This document shows, piece after piece, positions 8,864 through 17,900 of a stretch of 64,000 nucleotides of DNA (position 1 is its first letter; every line of letters begins with the position of its first letter). The position numbers were made by a program, and so were the translations under genes. Source of the stretch: Chryseobacterium indoltheticum (lineage in GTDB: Bacteria; Bacteroidota; Bacteroidia; Flavobacteriales; Weeksellaceae); contig NZ_CP033929.1 of the NCBI RefSeq assembly GCF_003815915.1, forward strand, positions 3,286,001 to 3,350,000, given 5' to 3'. The notes under the pieces are model-generated. The model had not been told where the DNA came from and did no database searches. It was given only the letters and a program-made list of their open reading frames with translations.

Positions 8864-9841
8864 TTAGAACTTTCTTTCGATAACGTAATCAAGCATTTTA
8901 TGCAAAGATTCTCTTACCTGAGAATCCGGAAATTCATTGAGGATATCTTTTGCTTTTTGCTGAAAATCTTTCATCACGGTAATTGCGTAATCTAAACCGC
9001 CCGAACTTTTTACAAAAGCAATCAGTTCTTTCACCCTTTTTTGATCGTTATTATAACGTTTAATCGTATTGAAATAATACTTTCTGTCGGTTTCGCCGGC
9101 TATTTTTAAAGTATGAATCAACGGCAAAGTCATCTTTTGTTCTTTGATATCGATTCCGACAGGTTTTCCGATGACATTTGAACTTAAATAATCGAACAAA
9201 TCATCTTTAATCTGAAAAGCCATTCCGGTGTATGTTCCAAACTGCATCATTTTCTTGGCTAAAGCTTCGTCTGCGTTATTCGACAGAGCGCCGATTTCGC
9301 AGCAGGCGGCAATTAAGGTTGCTGTTTTCTGGCGGATAATTTCATAATAAACATCTTCGGTAATATCAAGTTTTCTGGCTTTTTCCAATTGAAGAAGTTC
9401 GCCTTCAGACATTTCTCTGATCGTTCTTGAAATCACGGAAAGCAAATCATAGTCTTTATGATCGGTAGAAAGCAGTACCGCTTTTGAAAGTAAAAAATCA
9501 CCTACTAAAACCGCAATTTTATTTTTCCACAATGCATTGATTGAAAAGAAATTACGACGTTTAAAACTTTCATCCACCACATCATCGTGAACCAAAGTTG
9601 CCGTGTGAATCAACTCAATCATTGAAGCGCCACGATACGTTTTTTCGTTAACATCGCCAATTAATTTTGCACACAGAAACACAAACATCGGACGCATCTG
9701 TTTCCCTTTTGTGGTAACAATAAAACGGGTAACTTTATCGAGTAAAGCGACTCTGCTCTGCATAGATTCATAAAACTTTTGTTCGAAAAGTTTCATTTCC
9801 TCATTGATCGGCTGCTTGATTTCTTCTACAATGTTTGCCAC
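8864..9841 (-). CDS. Polyprenyl diphosphate synthase (all-trans, menaquinone side chain)
   Basis: A 325-residue class I isoprenyl synthase that adds isopentenyl diphosphate to an allylic primer, most likely for the menaquinone tail. The first Asp-rich motif HDDVVDE (Asp86, Asp87, Asp90) and the second, IKDDLFDY (Asp213, Asp214, Asp217), are both intact. The substrate-binding GKQMRPMF is at 46-53. The start is GTG at 9841, giving MANIVEEIK; the next ATG is at residue 16. A TATCTTTG promoter box lies 38 bases upstream. Confidence 0.92.
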   Translation of the reverse strand: MANIVEEIKQPINEEMKLFEQKFYESMQSRVALLDKVTRFIVTTKGKQMRPMFVFLCAKLIGDVNEKTYRGASMIELIHTATLVHDDVVDESFKRRNFFSINALWKNKIAVLVGDFLLSKAVLLSTDHKDYDLLSVISRTIREMSEGELLQLEKARKLDITEDVYYEIIRQKTATLIAACCEIGALSNNADEALAKKMMQFGTYTGMAFQIKDDLFDYLSSNVIGKPVGIDIKEQKMTLPLIHTLKIAGETDRKYYFNTIKRYNNDQKRVKELIAFVKSSGGLDYAITVMKDFQQKAKDILNEFPDSQVRESLHKMLDYVIERKF

Positions 9842-9878
9842 GAAGTAAGAATGATGGGTGAGTATTTATTAATTCTCA

Positions 9879-9886
9879 CAAAGATA
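9879..9886 (-). promoter_or_regulatory. -7 box TATCTTTG of the polyprenyl synthase gene
   Basis: Exact match to the Bacteroidota TAnnTTTG consensus, 38 bases upstream of the GTG start. Confidence 0.65.
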
Positions 9887-9913
9887 ATTTTTTTCCGCCA
9901 ATTTTAACAGAAA

Positions 9914-10792
9914 TTAAAGTTTGAGTTTTTCTTTAGGAATAAAATAAAAAAATGGCTTGGTCTTCTTAATAGGCGAATAAAATTTTTCGCCGGAAATATA
10001 AACTCCGGTTTCATCAACAGCAATTCCCTCGATCTGACCAATCGTTAAAGCACTTCCCAAGTAAAGATGTCTGGAGTTTTCATTGAAAAATATTCCAGGC
10101 TCAGATTCATTAAAGATATTTAAAAACACTTCTGTTTTCTTGGTGTAACCCACTACGTAAAGCTTTTTATCAAAATAAGAAGCATCTGTTACGACAAAAT
10201 TTGTTTTGTAAGATTCTATTTTTTGAGCGGGCTGATTTTCAAAAACTTCTGGATCAATCGTGTAATGCGTGGTAGATTTTGAAGCCCATTCTTTAGTAAA
10301 AATATGGATTTTACCATTTAAATAAATCATAGATTCCAAATCAAAATCTGTGTTGATATTTCTTGAAGTAAAATCTTTTTGCTCAGGATAATAAAATGAA
10401 ATCGTTTTCATCGAATCATTTTGCAGCTGATTATTTTGAAAAGGAATTTTATAAATTTTTAAATGTTGCCTTGTTCCAGCATTGTTTCCAAAATCTCCGA
10501 TGTAGAAGTTTTTGCCATCGTTAGTTAATGCTTCCCAATCTTTATTTTCGGCATTTGTTTTTAAAACTTTTAGAATTTTTCCTGAATTTTTATCAATTTC
10601 ATACAATTCTGCCGGGTTTCCACTGTCGTTAAAAGTGTAAAGTTTTCCATCAAAAAAATTCAGTCCTGAAGTTTCCTGAATCGAATCATTAAGAACTGCA
10701 ATTCTATATTTTTTAAGCTTAAAAATTTCTGCCTGTTGAGAAAAAGCAGTCTGAAAAAAGAATAGGGCAAATAATAGAATGATCTTCTTCAT
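9914..10792 (-). CDS. Secreted beta-propeller-like protein, function unknown
   Basis: 292 residues. The signal peptide MKKIILLFALFFFQTAFSQ is followed by repeated beta-strand blocks in which aspartates and tryptophans recur (ETSGLNFFDGKLYTFNDSG, DWEALTNDGKNFYIGDFGN, DLESMIYLNGKIHIFTKEW, QIEGIAVDETGVYISGEKF). The blade-like pattern suggests a propeller exported to the periplasm or surface. No sorting tag is seen. A -7 box begins only 5 bases upstream of the start codon, so the transcript may be almost leaderless. Confidence 0.75.
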   Translation of the reverse strand: MKKIILLFALFFFQTAFSQQAEIFKLKKYRIAVLNDSIQETSGLNFFDGKLYTFNDSGNPAELYEIDKNSGKILKVLKTNAENKDWEALTNDGKNFYIGDFGNNAGTRQHLKIYKIPFQNNQLQNDSMKTISFYYPEQKDFTSRNINTDFDLESMIYLNGKIHIFTKEWASKSTTHYTIDPEVFENQPAQKIESYKTNFVVTDASYFDKKLYVVGYTKKTEVFLNIFNESEPGIFFNENSRHLYLGSALTIGQIEGIAVDETGVYISGEKFYSPIKKTKPFFYFIPKEKLKL

Positions 10793-10796
10793 TCTA

Positions 10797-10804
10797 CAAA
10801 AATA
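10797..10804 (-). promoter_or_regulatory. -7 box TATTTTTG of the propeller-like gene
   Basis: Perfect consensus box ending 5 bases from the ATG at 10792, which predicts transcription starting at or very near the start codon. Confidence 0.5.
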
Positions 10805-10874
10805 GGATTTTAAGTATAAACTGACTGTTAAGAATAATCAAAAACCTTTAGAAAAAGGCAATGATTAATAGAAT

Positions 10875-11909
10875 TTAGTCTGTAACTTTATTAGCCAACT
10901 GTCCGCAAGCTGCATCAATATCACCACCACGACTTTTCCGAATCATAACGGTAATTCCGGCATTCTCAAGCTGACGAACATAATTGTCTTCTGCTTTTTT
11001 ATTGCATTGGTCGTATTTTCCGTCACCGATTGGGTTATATTGAATCAAATTGACTTTAGAAGGAATCTGTTTGCAATATTTAATTAATGCTTTAATATCC
11101 TCATCTCCGTCATTAATGCCTTTCCACACACAATATTCGAAAGTGACTACTGAACCCGTTTTTTTGTACCAATATTGAAGAGATTCCATAATATCTGTCA
11201 ACGGAAATTTATCCGAGAACGGCATAATTTCGTTACGCTTAGACTCAATCGCTGAGTGTAGGGACAAAGCTAATTTTACACGCAACTCATCATCTGCCAA
11301 CATTTTTATCATCTTCGGAATTCCGGATGTAGAAACAGTGATTCTTCTTGGCGACATTCCCAAACCTTCCGGCTGAGTGATTTTTCGGATCGCTTCAACC
11401 ACATTTTTGTAATTCATCATCGGCTCGCCCATTCCCATAAATACAATATTGGAAAGCGGTCTGTTGAAATACATTTTACTTTGGCTATCAATTAAAGCAA
11501 CCTGATCTACTATTTCAGCGACTTCAAGATTTCTCATTCTTTTGAGTCTTGCTGTAGCACAAAATTCGCAGTTTAACGAACATCCTACTTGTGAAGAAAC
11601 ACAAGCTGTGGTTCTGGTTTCTGTAGGAATTAAAACAGATTCTACCAATAAGCCGTCGTGAAGCTTCACTCCATTTTTAATGGTTCCGTCTGTACTTTTC
11701 TGAAGCTGATCTACAGAAACTGGATTAATGGTATATTCTTCAGAAATTTTGTCACGAAGCTGCTTTGAAAGATTCGTCATCTCCTCTATAGAATGCAGAT
11801 TTTTGCTCCACAGCCAATCGTAAACCTGCTTCGCACGAAACGGTTTTTCTCCTAAAGATCCAAAATAATCTTTAAGCTGGTCGAGGGATAGAGTTCTTAT
11901 ATCTTTCAT
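10875..11909 (-). CDS. rlmN: Dual-specificity 23S rRNA (A2503-C2) / tRNA (A37-C2) methyltransferase RlmN
   Basis: A 344-residue radical-SAM enzyme that methylates C2 of adenine in 23S rRNA and some tRNAs, improving translational accuracy. The iron-sulfur cluster motif CSLNCEFC places Cys110, Cys114 and Cys117. Further RlmN landmarks are FMGMGEPMMNY, RRITVSTSGI, LALSLHS, FEYCVWKGIND, LIQYNPIGDGKY and RKSRGGDIDAACGQLA, where the C-terminal Cys is the methyl-carrying residue. The ATG at 11909 gives the usual N-terminus. Confidence 0.96.
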   Translation of the reverse strand: MKDIRTLSLDQLKDYFGSLGEKPFRAKQVYDWLWSKNLHSIEEMTNLSKQLRDKISEEYTINPVSVDQLQKSTDGTIKNGVKLHDGLLVESVLIPTETRTTACVSSQVGCSLNCEFCATARLKRMRNLEVAEIVDQVALIDSQSKMYFNRPLSNIVFMGMGEPMMNYKNVVEAIRKITQPEGLGMSPRRITVSTSGIPKMIKMLADDELRVKLALSLHSAIESKRNEIMPFSDKFPLTDIMESLQYWYKKTGSVVTFEYCVWKGINDGDEDIKALIKYCKQIPSKVNLIQYNPIGDGKYDQCNKKAEDNYVRQLENAGITVMIRKSRGGDIDAACGQLANKVTD

Positions 11910-11915
11910 AATATT

Positions 11916-11935
11916 AAAGAGCCAAGTTAAAAGTA
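11916..11935 (+). repeat. Left inverted-repeat arm flanking the four-helix-bundle gene
   Basis: A 20-base arm with core GCCAAGTTAAAAGTA that pairs with 12317-12336 (19 of 20 complementary), between the four-helix-bundle stop codon and the rlmN start. Confidence 0.65.
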
Positions 11936-11950
11936 GAAATTAAAAAGTTT

Positions 11951-12298
11951 TTAAAGTTTAGTGTTATTTACTATTGCAGCGAGAATATTTTTCAATTCGG
12001 AACTTTCTTTCAATAGAAATTTAAATTCATCAGAATCATAACCATCTAATTTTTCCAAAACCCGAAGCCAAAAATTACTTTCCCTGGCTTCTCTTAAAGC
12101 AATTTTCACTTTATTTCTAAAGTCTGCTTTAGAAGATCCGGCTTGAGATTCTTCATAATTAGCACCAATTGATGTAGCAGATTTTCCAAGCTGAAATCTT
12201 ATCAATTTACTTTCAGAATCATTTGGTAGTTTTCTTAAAAATATAAGACAATTAACTCCAAATTCAAAAGTTCTCGTAAGTAAATCGTTTTCTCTCAT
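11951..12298 (-). CDS. Four helix bundle protein (23S rRNA intervening-sequence protein family)
   Basis: A 115-residue all-helical protein with the family pattern FGVNCLIFLRKLPN, LIRFQLGKSATSIGANYEESQAGSS, FRNKVKIALREARESNFWLRVL and a C-terminal ELKNILAAIVNNTK helix. The family was named for ORFs in 23S rRNA intervening sequences, but in Bacteroidota it occurs widely between unrelated genes; its role is unclear. Here it sits between queA and rlmN and is bracketed by a 20-base inverted repeat, which suggests an inserted cassette. Confidence 0.88.
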   Translation of the reverse strand: MRENDLLTRTFEFGVNCLIFLRKLPNDSESKLIRFQLGKSATSIGANYEESQAGSSKADFRNKVKIALREARESNFWLRVLEKLDGYDSDEFKFLLKESSELKNILAAIVNNTKL

Positions 12299-12316
12299 CT
12301 TAACCTCTAACTTTTA

Positions 12317-12336
12317 TACTTTTAACTTGGTTCTTT
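12317..12336 (-). repeat. Right inverted-repeat arm flanking the four-helix-bundle gene
   Basis: Partner of 11916-11935, core TACTTTTAACTTGGT, placed between the queA stop codon and the four-helix-bundle start. The single mismatch is G versus A at position 6 of the arm. Confidence 0.65.
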
Positions 12337-12345
12337 TTACTTGTT

Positions 12346-13395
12346 TTATATAATTAACATTGCGTCACCGTAAGAATAGAATTTATACTTTTCTTTTACG
12401 GCTTCTTCGTAGGCATGCATTAGGAAATCTTTTCCGGCAAACGCAGCAATCATCATCATTAAAGTTGATTTTGGCGTATGGAAATTCGTAATCATTGTGT
12501 TGGCAATTCCGAAATCGTGTGGTGGATAAATGAATTTATTAGTCCAACCATTGAAAGCCGAAATTTTTCTGTTTGAAGAAACAGAAGTTTCAATTGCTCT
12601 CATCGTTGTAGTTCCTACTGCACAAACTCTTCTGTTTTCCTGAACAGCTCTGTTGATGATTTCAGCATTTTTCTCATCGATGATGATTTCTTCAGATTCC
12701 ATTTTATGTTTAGACAAATCTTCTACCTCAATTGGGTTGAAAGTTCCTAATCCTACATGAAGTGTTACCTCAGCAAAATCAATTCCTTTGATCTCTAGTC
12801 TCTTCATCAAATGCTTAGAGAAATGCAAACCTGCAGTTGGCGCCGCTACAGCTCCTTCTACTTTTGCATAAATCGTCTGATATCTTTCAGCATCTTCTGG
12901 CTCTACATCTCTTTTGATATATTTTGGAAGTGGAGTTTCTCCTAATTCTTTTAATTTTGATCTGAATTCTTCATAAGAACCATCAAATAAAAATCTTAAC
13001 GTTCTACCTCTTGAAGTTGTATTATCGATTACCTCAGCAACCAAAGATTCGTCTTCAGTGAAGAATAATTTGTTACCAATTCTTATTTTTCTTGCAGGAT
13101 CTACCAAAACATCCCAAACACGAGTTTCTTTATCAAGTTCTCTCAATAAGAAAACTTCAATCTTAGCTCCTGTTTTTTCTTTATTTCCGTAAAGACGAGC
13201 CGGGAAAACTTTAGTATTATTAAAGATGAAAAGATCTTTCTCATCGAAGTAATCTACTACATCTTTGAATAATTTATGCTCAATGGTTTGAGTTTTTCTG
13301 TCGAGAACCATTAATCTAGCTTCATCTCTATGCTCAGAAGGGTGTTCTGCCAATAATTCTTCAGGAAGGTCGAAATTAAAATCGGATGTTTTCAT
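12346..13395 (-). CDS. queA: S-adenosylmethionine:tRNA ribosyltransferase-isomerase QueA
   Basis: 349 residues, full length. It transfers and isomerises the ribosyl part of SAM onto 7-aminomethyl-7-deazaguanine at tRNA position 34, making epoxyqueuosine. Typical blocks are [59 protein letters not shown] [39 protein letters not shown] and [19 protein letters not shown]. The ATG at 13395 is preceded by a well-formed Bacteroidota promoter. Confidence 0.96.
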   Translation of the reverse strand: MKTSDFNFDLPEELLAEHPSEHRDEARLMVLDRKTQTIEHKLFKDVVDYFDEKDLFIFNNTKVFPARLYGNKEKTGAKIEVFLLRELDKETRVWDVLVDPARKIRIGNKLFFTEDESLVAEVIDNTTSRGRTLRFLFDGSYEEFRSKLKELGETPLPKYIKRDVEPEDAERYQTIYAKVEGAVAAPTAGLHFSKHLMKRLEIKGIDFAEVTLHVGLGTFNPIEVEDLSKHKMESEEIIIDEKNAEIINRAVQENRRVCAVGTTTMRAIETSVSSNRKISAFNGWTNKFIYPPHDFGIANTMITNFHTPKSTLMMMIAAFAGKDFLMHAYEEAVKEKYKFYSYGDAMLII

Positions 13396-13451
13396 TTTTT
13401 AAATTACGGTTTAAAAATTATGTAAAATTACATGGTGTAATTTTCGAAGTG

Positions 13452-13459
13452 CAAATATA
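13452..13459 (-). promoter_or_regulatory. queA promoter, -7 box TATATTTG
   Basis: Exact TAnnTTTG match, with TTGAC about 21 bases upstream on the same strand as the -33 element. Confidence 0.7.
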
Positions 13460-13593
13460 CAACATTCTATACCCCTTTGTCAAGTGTTTATTTCACGCCT
13501 CTTTATTCATGAGGCTTTGAGGCTTAAATTTTATTCTTTTTGATTTTTTATCAGCAAAAAATGACTATTTTGGCTTAATCAAAATATTAAACG

Positions 13594-14286
13594 ATGAGCA
13601 AATATTCTATTGAATCTTTTGTCAATGAAACAAAAGAAAACCCTCTTGAAAGAGATTATTTCGAACTGGAAAAACCAGCACTTTTAGAAATCAACCTAAA
13701 CAATCAATCTGTCTGGACAAAAACCGGAAGCATGGTTGGTTATATCGGCAATATTAATTTTGAAAGACAAGGAATGCTTTCAGGCGGACTTGGAAATTTG
13801 TTAAAAAAAGCAATCAGCGGAGAAGGTGCAAAGTTGATGAAAGCAGAAGGAACAGGGAAACTATATGTTGCAGATGATGGTAAAAAAGTAAGAATTTTAC
13901 ATCTCAATAACGAAACAGTTTGTGTGAACGGAAATGATATTTTAGCACACGAACAGAGCATAAAAAGTGATATCACCATGCTGAAAAGCATTGCCGGAGT
14001 AATGTCGGGCGGATTGTTTCAGGTAAAACTTTCCGGTACAGGACATATCGCAATTACAACTCACGGTGAACCTTTAACTTTATTGGTAACTCCGGATGCA
14101 CCTGTTTTCACAGATCCGAACGCAACTGTAGCCTGGTCTGGAAACCTAAGCCCAGAACTGAAAACCAATGTTTCTTTTAAAAGTTTAATTGGAAGAGGAA
14201 GCGGCGAAGAGTTTCAGATGAAATTTTCAGGTAATGGTTGGGTTTTGATTCAGCCTTATGAGGAAGTTTATCGACTTGAAAAATAA
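13594..14286 (+). CDS. AIM24 family protein
   Basis: A 230-residue all-beta protein of the AIM24/DUF124 group, with glycine-rich paired strands (KPALLEINLNNQSVWTKTGSMVGYIGNINFERQG, GVMSGGLFQVKLSGTGHIAITTHGEPLTL, SGEEFQMKFSGNGWVLIQPYEE). The yeast member is a mitochondrial protein; bacterial roles are not established. It has no signal peptide. It is monocistronic, with a bidirectional terminator immediately downstream. Confidence 0.88.
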   Translation: MSKYSIESFVNETKENPLERDYFELEKPALLEINLNNQSVWTKTGSMVGYIGNINFERQGMLSGGLGNLLKKAISGEGAKLMKAEGTGKLYVADDGKKVRILHLNNETVCVNGNDILAHEQSIKSDITMLKSIAGVMSGGLFQVKLSGTGHIAITTHGEPLTLLVTPDAPVFTDPNATVAWSGNLSPELKTNVSFKSLIGRGSGEEFQMKFSGNGWVLIQPYEEVYRLEK

Positions 14287-14292
14287 ATATTA

Positions 14293-14322
14293 AAAAATGC
14301 GATTCGATTGAATCGCATTTTT
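14293..14322. terminator. Bidirectional terminator between convergent genes
   Basis: A 13-base perfect stem (AAAAATGCGATTC with its complement) and a four-base loop, with A-run and T-run on either side. It serves the AIM24 gene on plus and touches the stop codon of the minus-strand gene at 14321. Confidence 0.85.
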
Positions 14323-15001
14323 ACTCTTCAAAATCTGACCAATAATTATATTCTTTTAATACTAATTTTTCAGGTACCATAATATTTAAATCGGTTTTCT
14401 CAATTTTTTGAGTCGATTCTTCAAAAGCATAACCGGAAGTATAATATTTTGTTTGCTGACTGCTTACAATGTATTTGAATTTAGGATTTAGAAATGATTT
14501 TATTTTTTCATTAATTTCATCTGTTCTACTATAATCTGCACTAAAATTTACATAATCAAATTGTGATTTTTCAATTTTCACAATTCCTGAGATTTTCTTT
14601 CTTTTTAATCTTGCATTTTTGAAAACAATAATATTATAATATAAAGAATCAATTTTTTCGACTTTAATTACATTTTCTTTATCATAATCTTTCGTCTTTT
14701 GTTCCGGAAACTGATTTGAATATTTATAAGCAAAAGTGAGATTACCGTTCGATTTATTCACTTTAAAAACATGTCTTATACGATTTTCTTTCTCATAAAT
14801 TGTAGCTATGGTTTTATTATTTTGAGTTATTAAAACTAATTTTTTATTATTGACTGAATCATAGAATGATTCACTAATCCATTCTTGTTTATCTGGCTTT
14901 ATTCGTTTAGATTGCTCTCTTATAAAATGATCAAAATGATACTCTTGAGAAAAAACAAACATTGAAATAAGACATAATAAAAGTAAAAAAGATTTCTTCA
15001 T
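14321..15001 (-). CDS. Secreted protein of unknown function
   Basis: 226 residues from the ATG at 15001: signal peptide MKKSFLLLLCLISMFVFSQ, then a lysine- and tyrosine-rich beta-strand domain with no motif I recognise. An upstream GTG at 15022 is in frame, but a perfect -7 box covers 15022-15029, so transcription would start downstream of that GTG; the ATG is therefore chosen. It is convergent with the AIM24 gene. Confidence 0.75.
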   Translation of the reverse strand: MKKSFLLLLCLISMFVFSQEYHFDHFIREQSKRIKPDKQEWISESFYDSVNNKKLVLITQNNKTIATIYEKENRIRHVFKVNKSNGNLTFAYKYSNQFPEQKTKDYDKENVIKVEKIDSLYYNIIVFKNARLKRKKISGIVKIEKSQFDYVNFSADYSRTDEINEKIKSFLNPKFKYIVSSQQTKYYTSGYAFEESTQKIEKTDLNIMVPEKLVLKEYNYWSDFEE

Positions 15002-15021
15002 TGTAAATAATTTGTGGAACA

Positions 15022-15029
15022 CAAATATA
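15022..15029 (-). promoter_or_regulatory. -7 box TATATTTG of the secreted-protein gene
   Basis: Exact consensus 20 bases upstream of the ATG at 15001; it excludes the GTG at 15022 as a start. Confidence 0.65.
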
Positions 15030-15055
15030 TCTTTTTAATTGGAAATATTTAAAGT

Positions 15056-15544
15056 TTATAAATAATCTAATACCTTTTTCCAATCCTCAAATTTCCTCTC
15101 AAAAGAAATGGTGTGAAGCGGACTTGTTGAAGGCAATAAATATATTGGAATTCTAAAGTTTTTACCTAATAATTTCTGTAGATTTTTATATGACTTTCCG
15201 CCATTGCAAAATATTGCCTGAATGTTTGGATAACTTTCTAAAAGCGTTCCAATCTGGTTGGCTTCTTCGTTTTTAATTTCAGAATCAAGGCTTCCTTTTC
15301 TTTCGCAGGAATCGATGACATCCCAAATTGCAATGTTATTTTTCTTTAAAATATCAATTCGTTCAGAATAATCTTCTGTAAATTCTTCATTAAACAATTC
15401 AAAAATAATCTTCCAGAATTTGTTTTGCGGATGAGCGTAGTATTGTTGTTTTTCTAAAGATTTCACACCGGGAATTGAACCTAAAATTAAAATTTTAGAT
15501 TGACTATCAATAAATGGTGGAAATGATGAAATTCGGTTCTCCAT
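15056..15544 (-). CDS. DNA-deoxyinosine (hypoxanthine) glycosylase, uracil-DNA glycosylase superfamily
   Basis: 162 residues with the UDG fold. The first motif, LILGSIPGVKSLEKQQYYAHPQNKFWKI, contains the family Pro/Tyr/Asn landmarks. The mid-region NIAIWDVIDSCERKGSLDSEI and the C-terminal loop LLPSTSPLHT match the hypoxanthine-DNA glycosylase (family 6) group, which removes deaminated adenine from DNA. Length and motif order fit. It is cytoplasmic, with no signal. Confidence 0.85.
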   Translation of the reverse strand: MENRISSFPPFIDSQSKILILGSIPGVKSLEKQQYYAHPQNKFWKIIFELFNEEFTEDYSERIDILKKNNIAIWDVIDSCERKGSLDSEIKNEEANQIGTLLESYPNIQAIFCNGGKSYKNLQKLLGKNFRIPIYLLPSTSPLHTISFERKFEDWKKVLDYL

Positions 15545-15638
15545 AATCTTAAGATATAAATTTTGAATTGAATTTATTTAACGCAAAAAGCGCAAAAATT
15601 TCTTTTAAATCAAACTAAATATTTTCATTATTAAACAA

Positions 15639-15670
15639 AAAACGGGCTAAAGCCCGTTCCTATTGATATT
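15639..15670. repeat. REP palindrome, copy 1
   Basis: A perfect 18-base palindrome, AACGGGCT-AA-AGCCCGTT, followed by CCTATTGATATT. The whole 32-base block recurs exactly at 52573-52604, beside the REP-associated transposase pseudogene. Confidence 0.8.
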
Positions 15671-15705
15671 TTTGAATACTTAAATTAATTATTCATTTTT
15701 AATTA

Positions 15706-17700
15706 TTAAAGCGTTTCTTTCAACCAATCAAAAAATTCTCTCTGCCAAACTAAGCCGTTTTGAGGATGAAGAACCCAGTGGTTTTCGTTCGGGAAATATA
15801 CTAATTTTGATTTCAGACCTCTCAATTTCGCAGCCTGGAAAGCTTCCTGACCTTGCTCGTAAGGAACACGGTAATCTATTCCACCCTGAAAAATCATAAT
15901 TGGTCTATTCCATTTATCCACAAAATTACTCGGGTTAAATTCTGTATATGCTTTTGGAAGAGGCTTTTCCCAAGGTGAACCCAAATCCCAGTTGGCAAAC
16001 CAAAGTTCTTCCGTGGTTAAATACCAAGATTTCATATCAAATAATCCATCGTGAGCGATGAATGTTTTGAATCTGTTCTCGTGAATTCCAGCCAACATAA
16101 ATACGCTGTAACCACCGTAACTTGCTCCAACGGCTGCAACTCTGTCACCATCAACGTAAGGCAAAGTTTTAGCATAATCTGTTGCTGCCAAATAATCTCT
16201 CATCGGTTGTCCGCCCCAATCTTTTGAAATTGCTTCGTTCCATTTGGTTCCCCAACCCGGCATCCCGCGGCGGTTTGGTGCAACAACAACATAACCGTTT
16301 GCTGCCATTAAAGCAAAATTCCATCTTGTACTGAAAAATTGCGTAAGTCCAGATTGTGGACCTCCCTGACAATATACTAAAGTCGGATATTTTTTATTCG
16401 GATCGAAGTTTGGTGGATAATGGAACCACACGCCCATTTCTTTTCCGTCTGTGGTTTTCACCATTTTTAATTCAGATTTTCCTTGTGCTAATTTCGCATA
16501 GGTGTCTTTATTGACGTCTGTAACCTGGCTTAATTCTCCGTTTTTAAGATTTACAGAGAATAATTCTGAAGCATGGTTGATATCGGTTTTTGAAACCAAA
16601 AGAGATTTTTTTCCTTCCGCAAAAATATCAGTAACATCAAAATTCCCTTTTGTAATCTGGCTAACTTTTGCATTTTTAAGATCTACAGAAAATAACTGAA
16701 CAGTTCCACGAAACGCTGCATTAAAGTAGATACTTTTAGAATCGCTGCTCCAGAAAGTTGTTCCGGTTACGCTTTCGTCCCAGTTTCCTGTCATATTGCT
16801 TTTTGCACCGGTTTTCCAGTCCATTACCACAATATCATTTTTATCTGCTTCATATCCTTCTCGCTCCATACTTTGCCACAACAACCATTTACCATCTGGT
16901 GAAAATTTTGGGTTCACATCATAACCCATCATTCCTTCAGTTAAATTTTTTGTCGTTGCTGACGCTAAATCGTAAGCGAAGATATCTGTATTTGTACTTG
17001 TAGAATATTCTTTACCACTTTTAGGCTTTGTAACATACAGAAGTTTTGAAGAATCCGGACTAAAGACAAAATCTTCTGCTCCGCCGAAAGGTCTTTGCGG
17101 AGAATCCCACGTTTTTCCTTCCAATAAATCTTTAGCAGAATCTACACTTGAAGAAGTATCAACCACAAAAACATGGTTGTATTTCCCTTCATTAAAATAA
17201 TCCCAGTGTCTGTGATTGAGATCTGTGTAAATCTGTGCAGTTGTTTTTGGAGTATCTGCATATTTATCTTTCCCCATCAGTTTTTCCACCAAAACCTGCT
17301 TGCTGAAAGCAATTTTCTTTCCATCAGGAGAAATAACGATGTTATCAGCTTCACCAATGGTGTAAAATTCTGTCCACGTTTTTCCGCTGTCTTTTGAAAG
17401 ATAGATTTTCTCACCTTCCTGAGCGTACAATCCGTTTTTATCCCATTGAACTAAAGCTTTTTTACCTAAATCAATTTTAGAAGACTGATTATTGATCACA
17501 TTCAGGAAATAGTTTTCGTTTTTTGTTTTTTCAGTTTTTAGATCAACCTGTCCTACTTTATAGATCAGCGATGATTGATCGGGTGAAACAGCCTGCACTC
17601 CTACTTTTTTCAAAGTCCAAAGAATTTCAGGTGTCATGAGTTGTTGTGCATTCATTAAGAAAGGCGCTGCCAAAGCGAGCAGACTGTACTTAAGTTTCAT
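15706..17700 (-). CDS. Secreted S9 family peptidase (dipeptidyl-peptidase 5-like)
   Basis: A 664-residue prolyl-oligopeptidase-family serine peptidase. A signal peptide covers about 1-18 (ends FLMNAQ). An N-terminal WD-like propeller of PDG repeats (VISPDGKKIAF, SPDSSKLLY, FSPDGKWLLWQS) covers about 60-400, and the catalytic alpha/beta-hydrolase domain follows. The triad is Ser527 in GASYGGYS, Asp609 in GGIDYRVP and His641 in NENHW. Length and the MTPEILW start of the mature part resemble Bacteroidota DPP5, which releases dipeptides in the periplasm. It is monocistronic. Confidence 0.9.
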   Translation of the reverse strand: MKLKYSLLALAAPFLMNAQQLMTPEILWTLKKVGVQAVSPDQSSLIYKVGQVDLKTEKTKNENYFLNVINNQSSKIDLGKKALVQWDKNGLYAQEGEKIYLSKDSGKTWTEFYTIGEADNIVISPDGKKIAFSKQVLVEKLMGKDKYADTPKTTAQIYTDLNHRHWDYFNEGKYNHVFVVDTSSSVDSAKDLLEGKTWDSPQRPFGGAEDFVFSPDSSKLLYVTKPKSGKEYSTSTNTDIFAYDLASATTKNLTEGMMGYDVNPKFSPDGKWLLWQSMEREGYEADKNDIVVMDWKTGAKSNMTGNWDESVTGTTFWSSDSKSIYFNAAFRGTVQLFSVDLKNAKVSQITKGNFDVTDIFAEGKKSLLVSKTDINHASELFSVNLKNGELSQVTDVNKDTYAKLAQGKSELKMVKTTDGKEMGVWFHYPPNFDPNKKYPTLVYCQGGPQSGLTQFFSTRWNFALMAANGYVVVAPNRRGMPGWGTKWNEAISKDWGGQPMRDYLAATDYAKTLPYVDGDRVAAVGASYGGYSVFMLAGIHENRFKTFIAHDGLFDMKSWYLTTEELWFANWDLGSPWEKPLPKAYTEFNPSNFVDKWNRPIMIFQGGIDYRVPYEQGQEAFQAAKLRGLKSKLVYFPNENHWVLHPQNGLVWQREFFDWLKETL

Positions 17701-17770
17701 ATTCTGTACTATTTTTATGAACTTTCGGGATTTTGAAATCTCCTCGGTTCTTTTATTATTCTAAGATTGC

Positions 17771-17778
17771 CAAAGTTA
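17771..17778 (-). promoter_or_regulatory. -7 box TAACTTTG of the S9 peptidase gene
   Basis: Exact consensus about 70 bases upstream of the ATG. Confidence 0.55.
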
Positions 17779-17900
17779 ATATTTAAAATAAAAAGAAGTG
17801 AAAAATTGAAGAATAAGTTTTGAATCTTTTCGAATTGTAAACCCTACATTATCAATAATTGTAAAAACCTTTACACAGTCACACTGGTTTTCGTTAGTTT

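Noticed and set aside
8789..8995. 68-codon plus-strand frame overlapping the polyprenyl synthase end
   Set aside because: Mostly antisense to the conserved C-terminus of the synthase and otherwise inside an intergenic inverted repeat.
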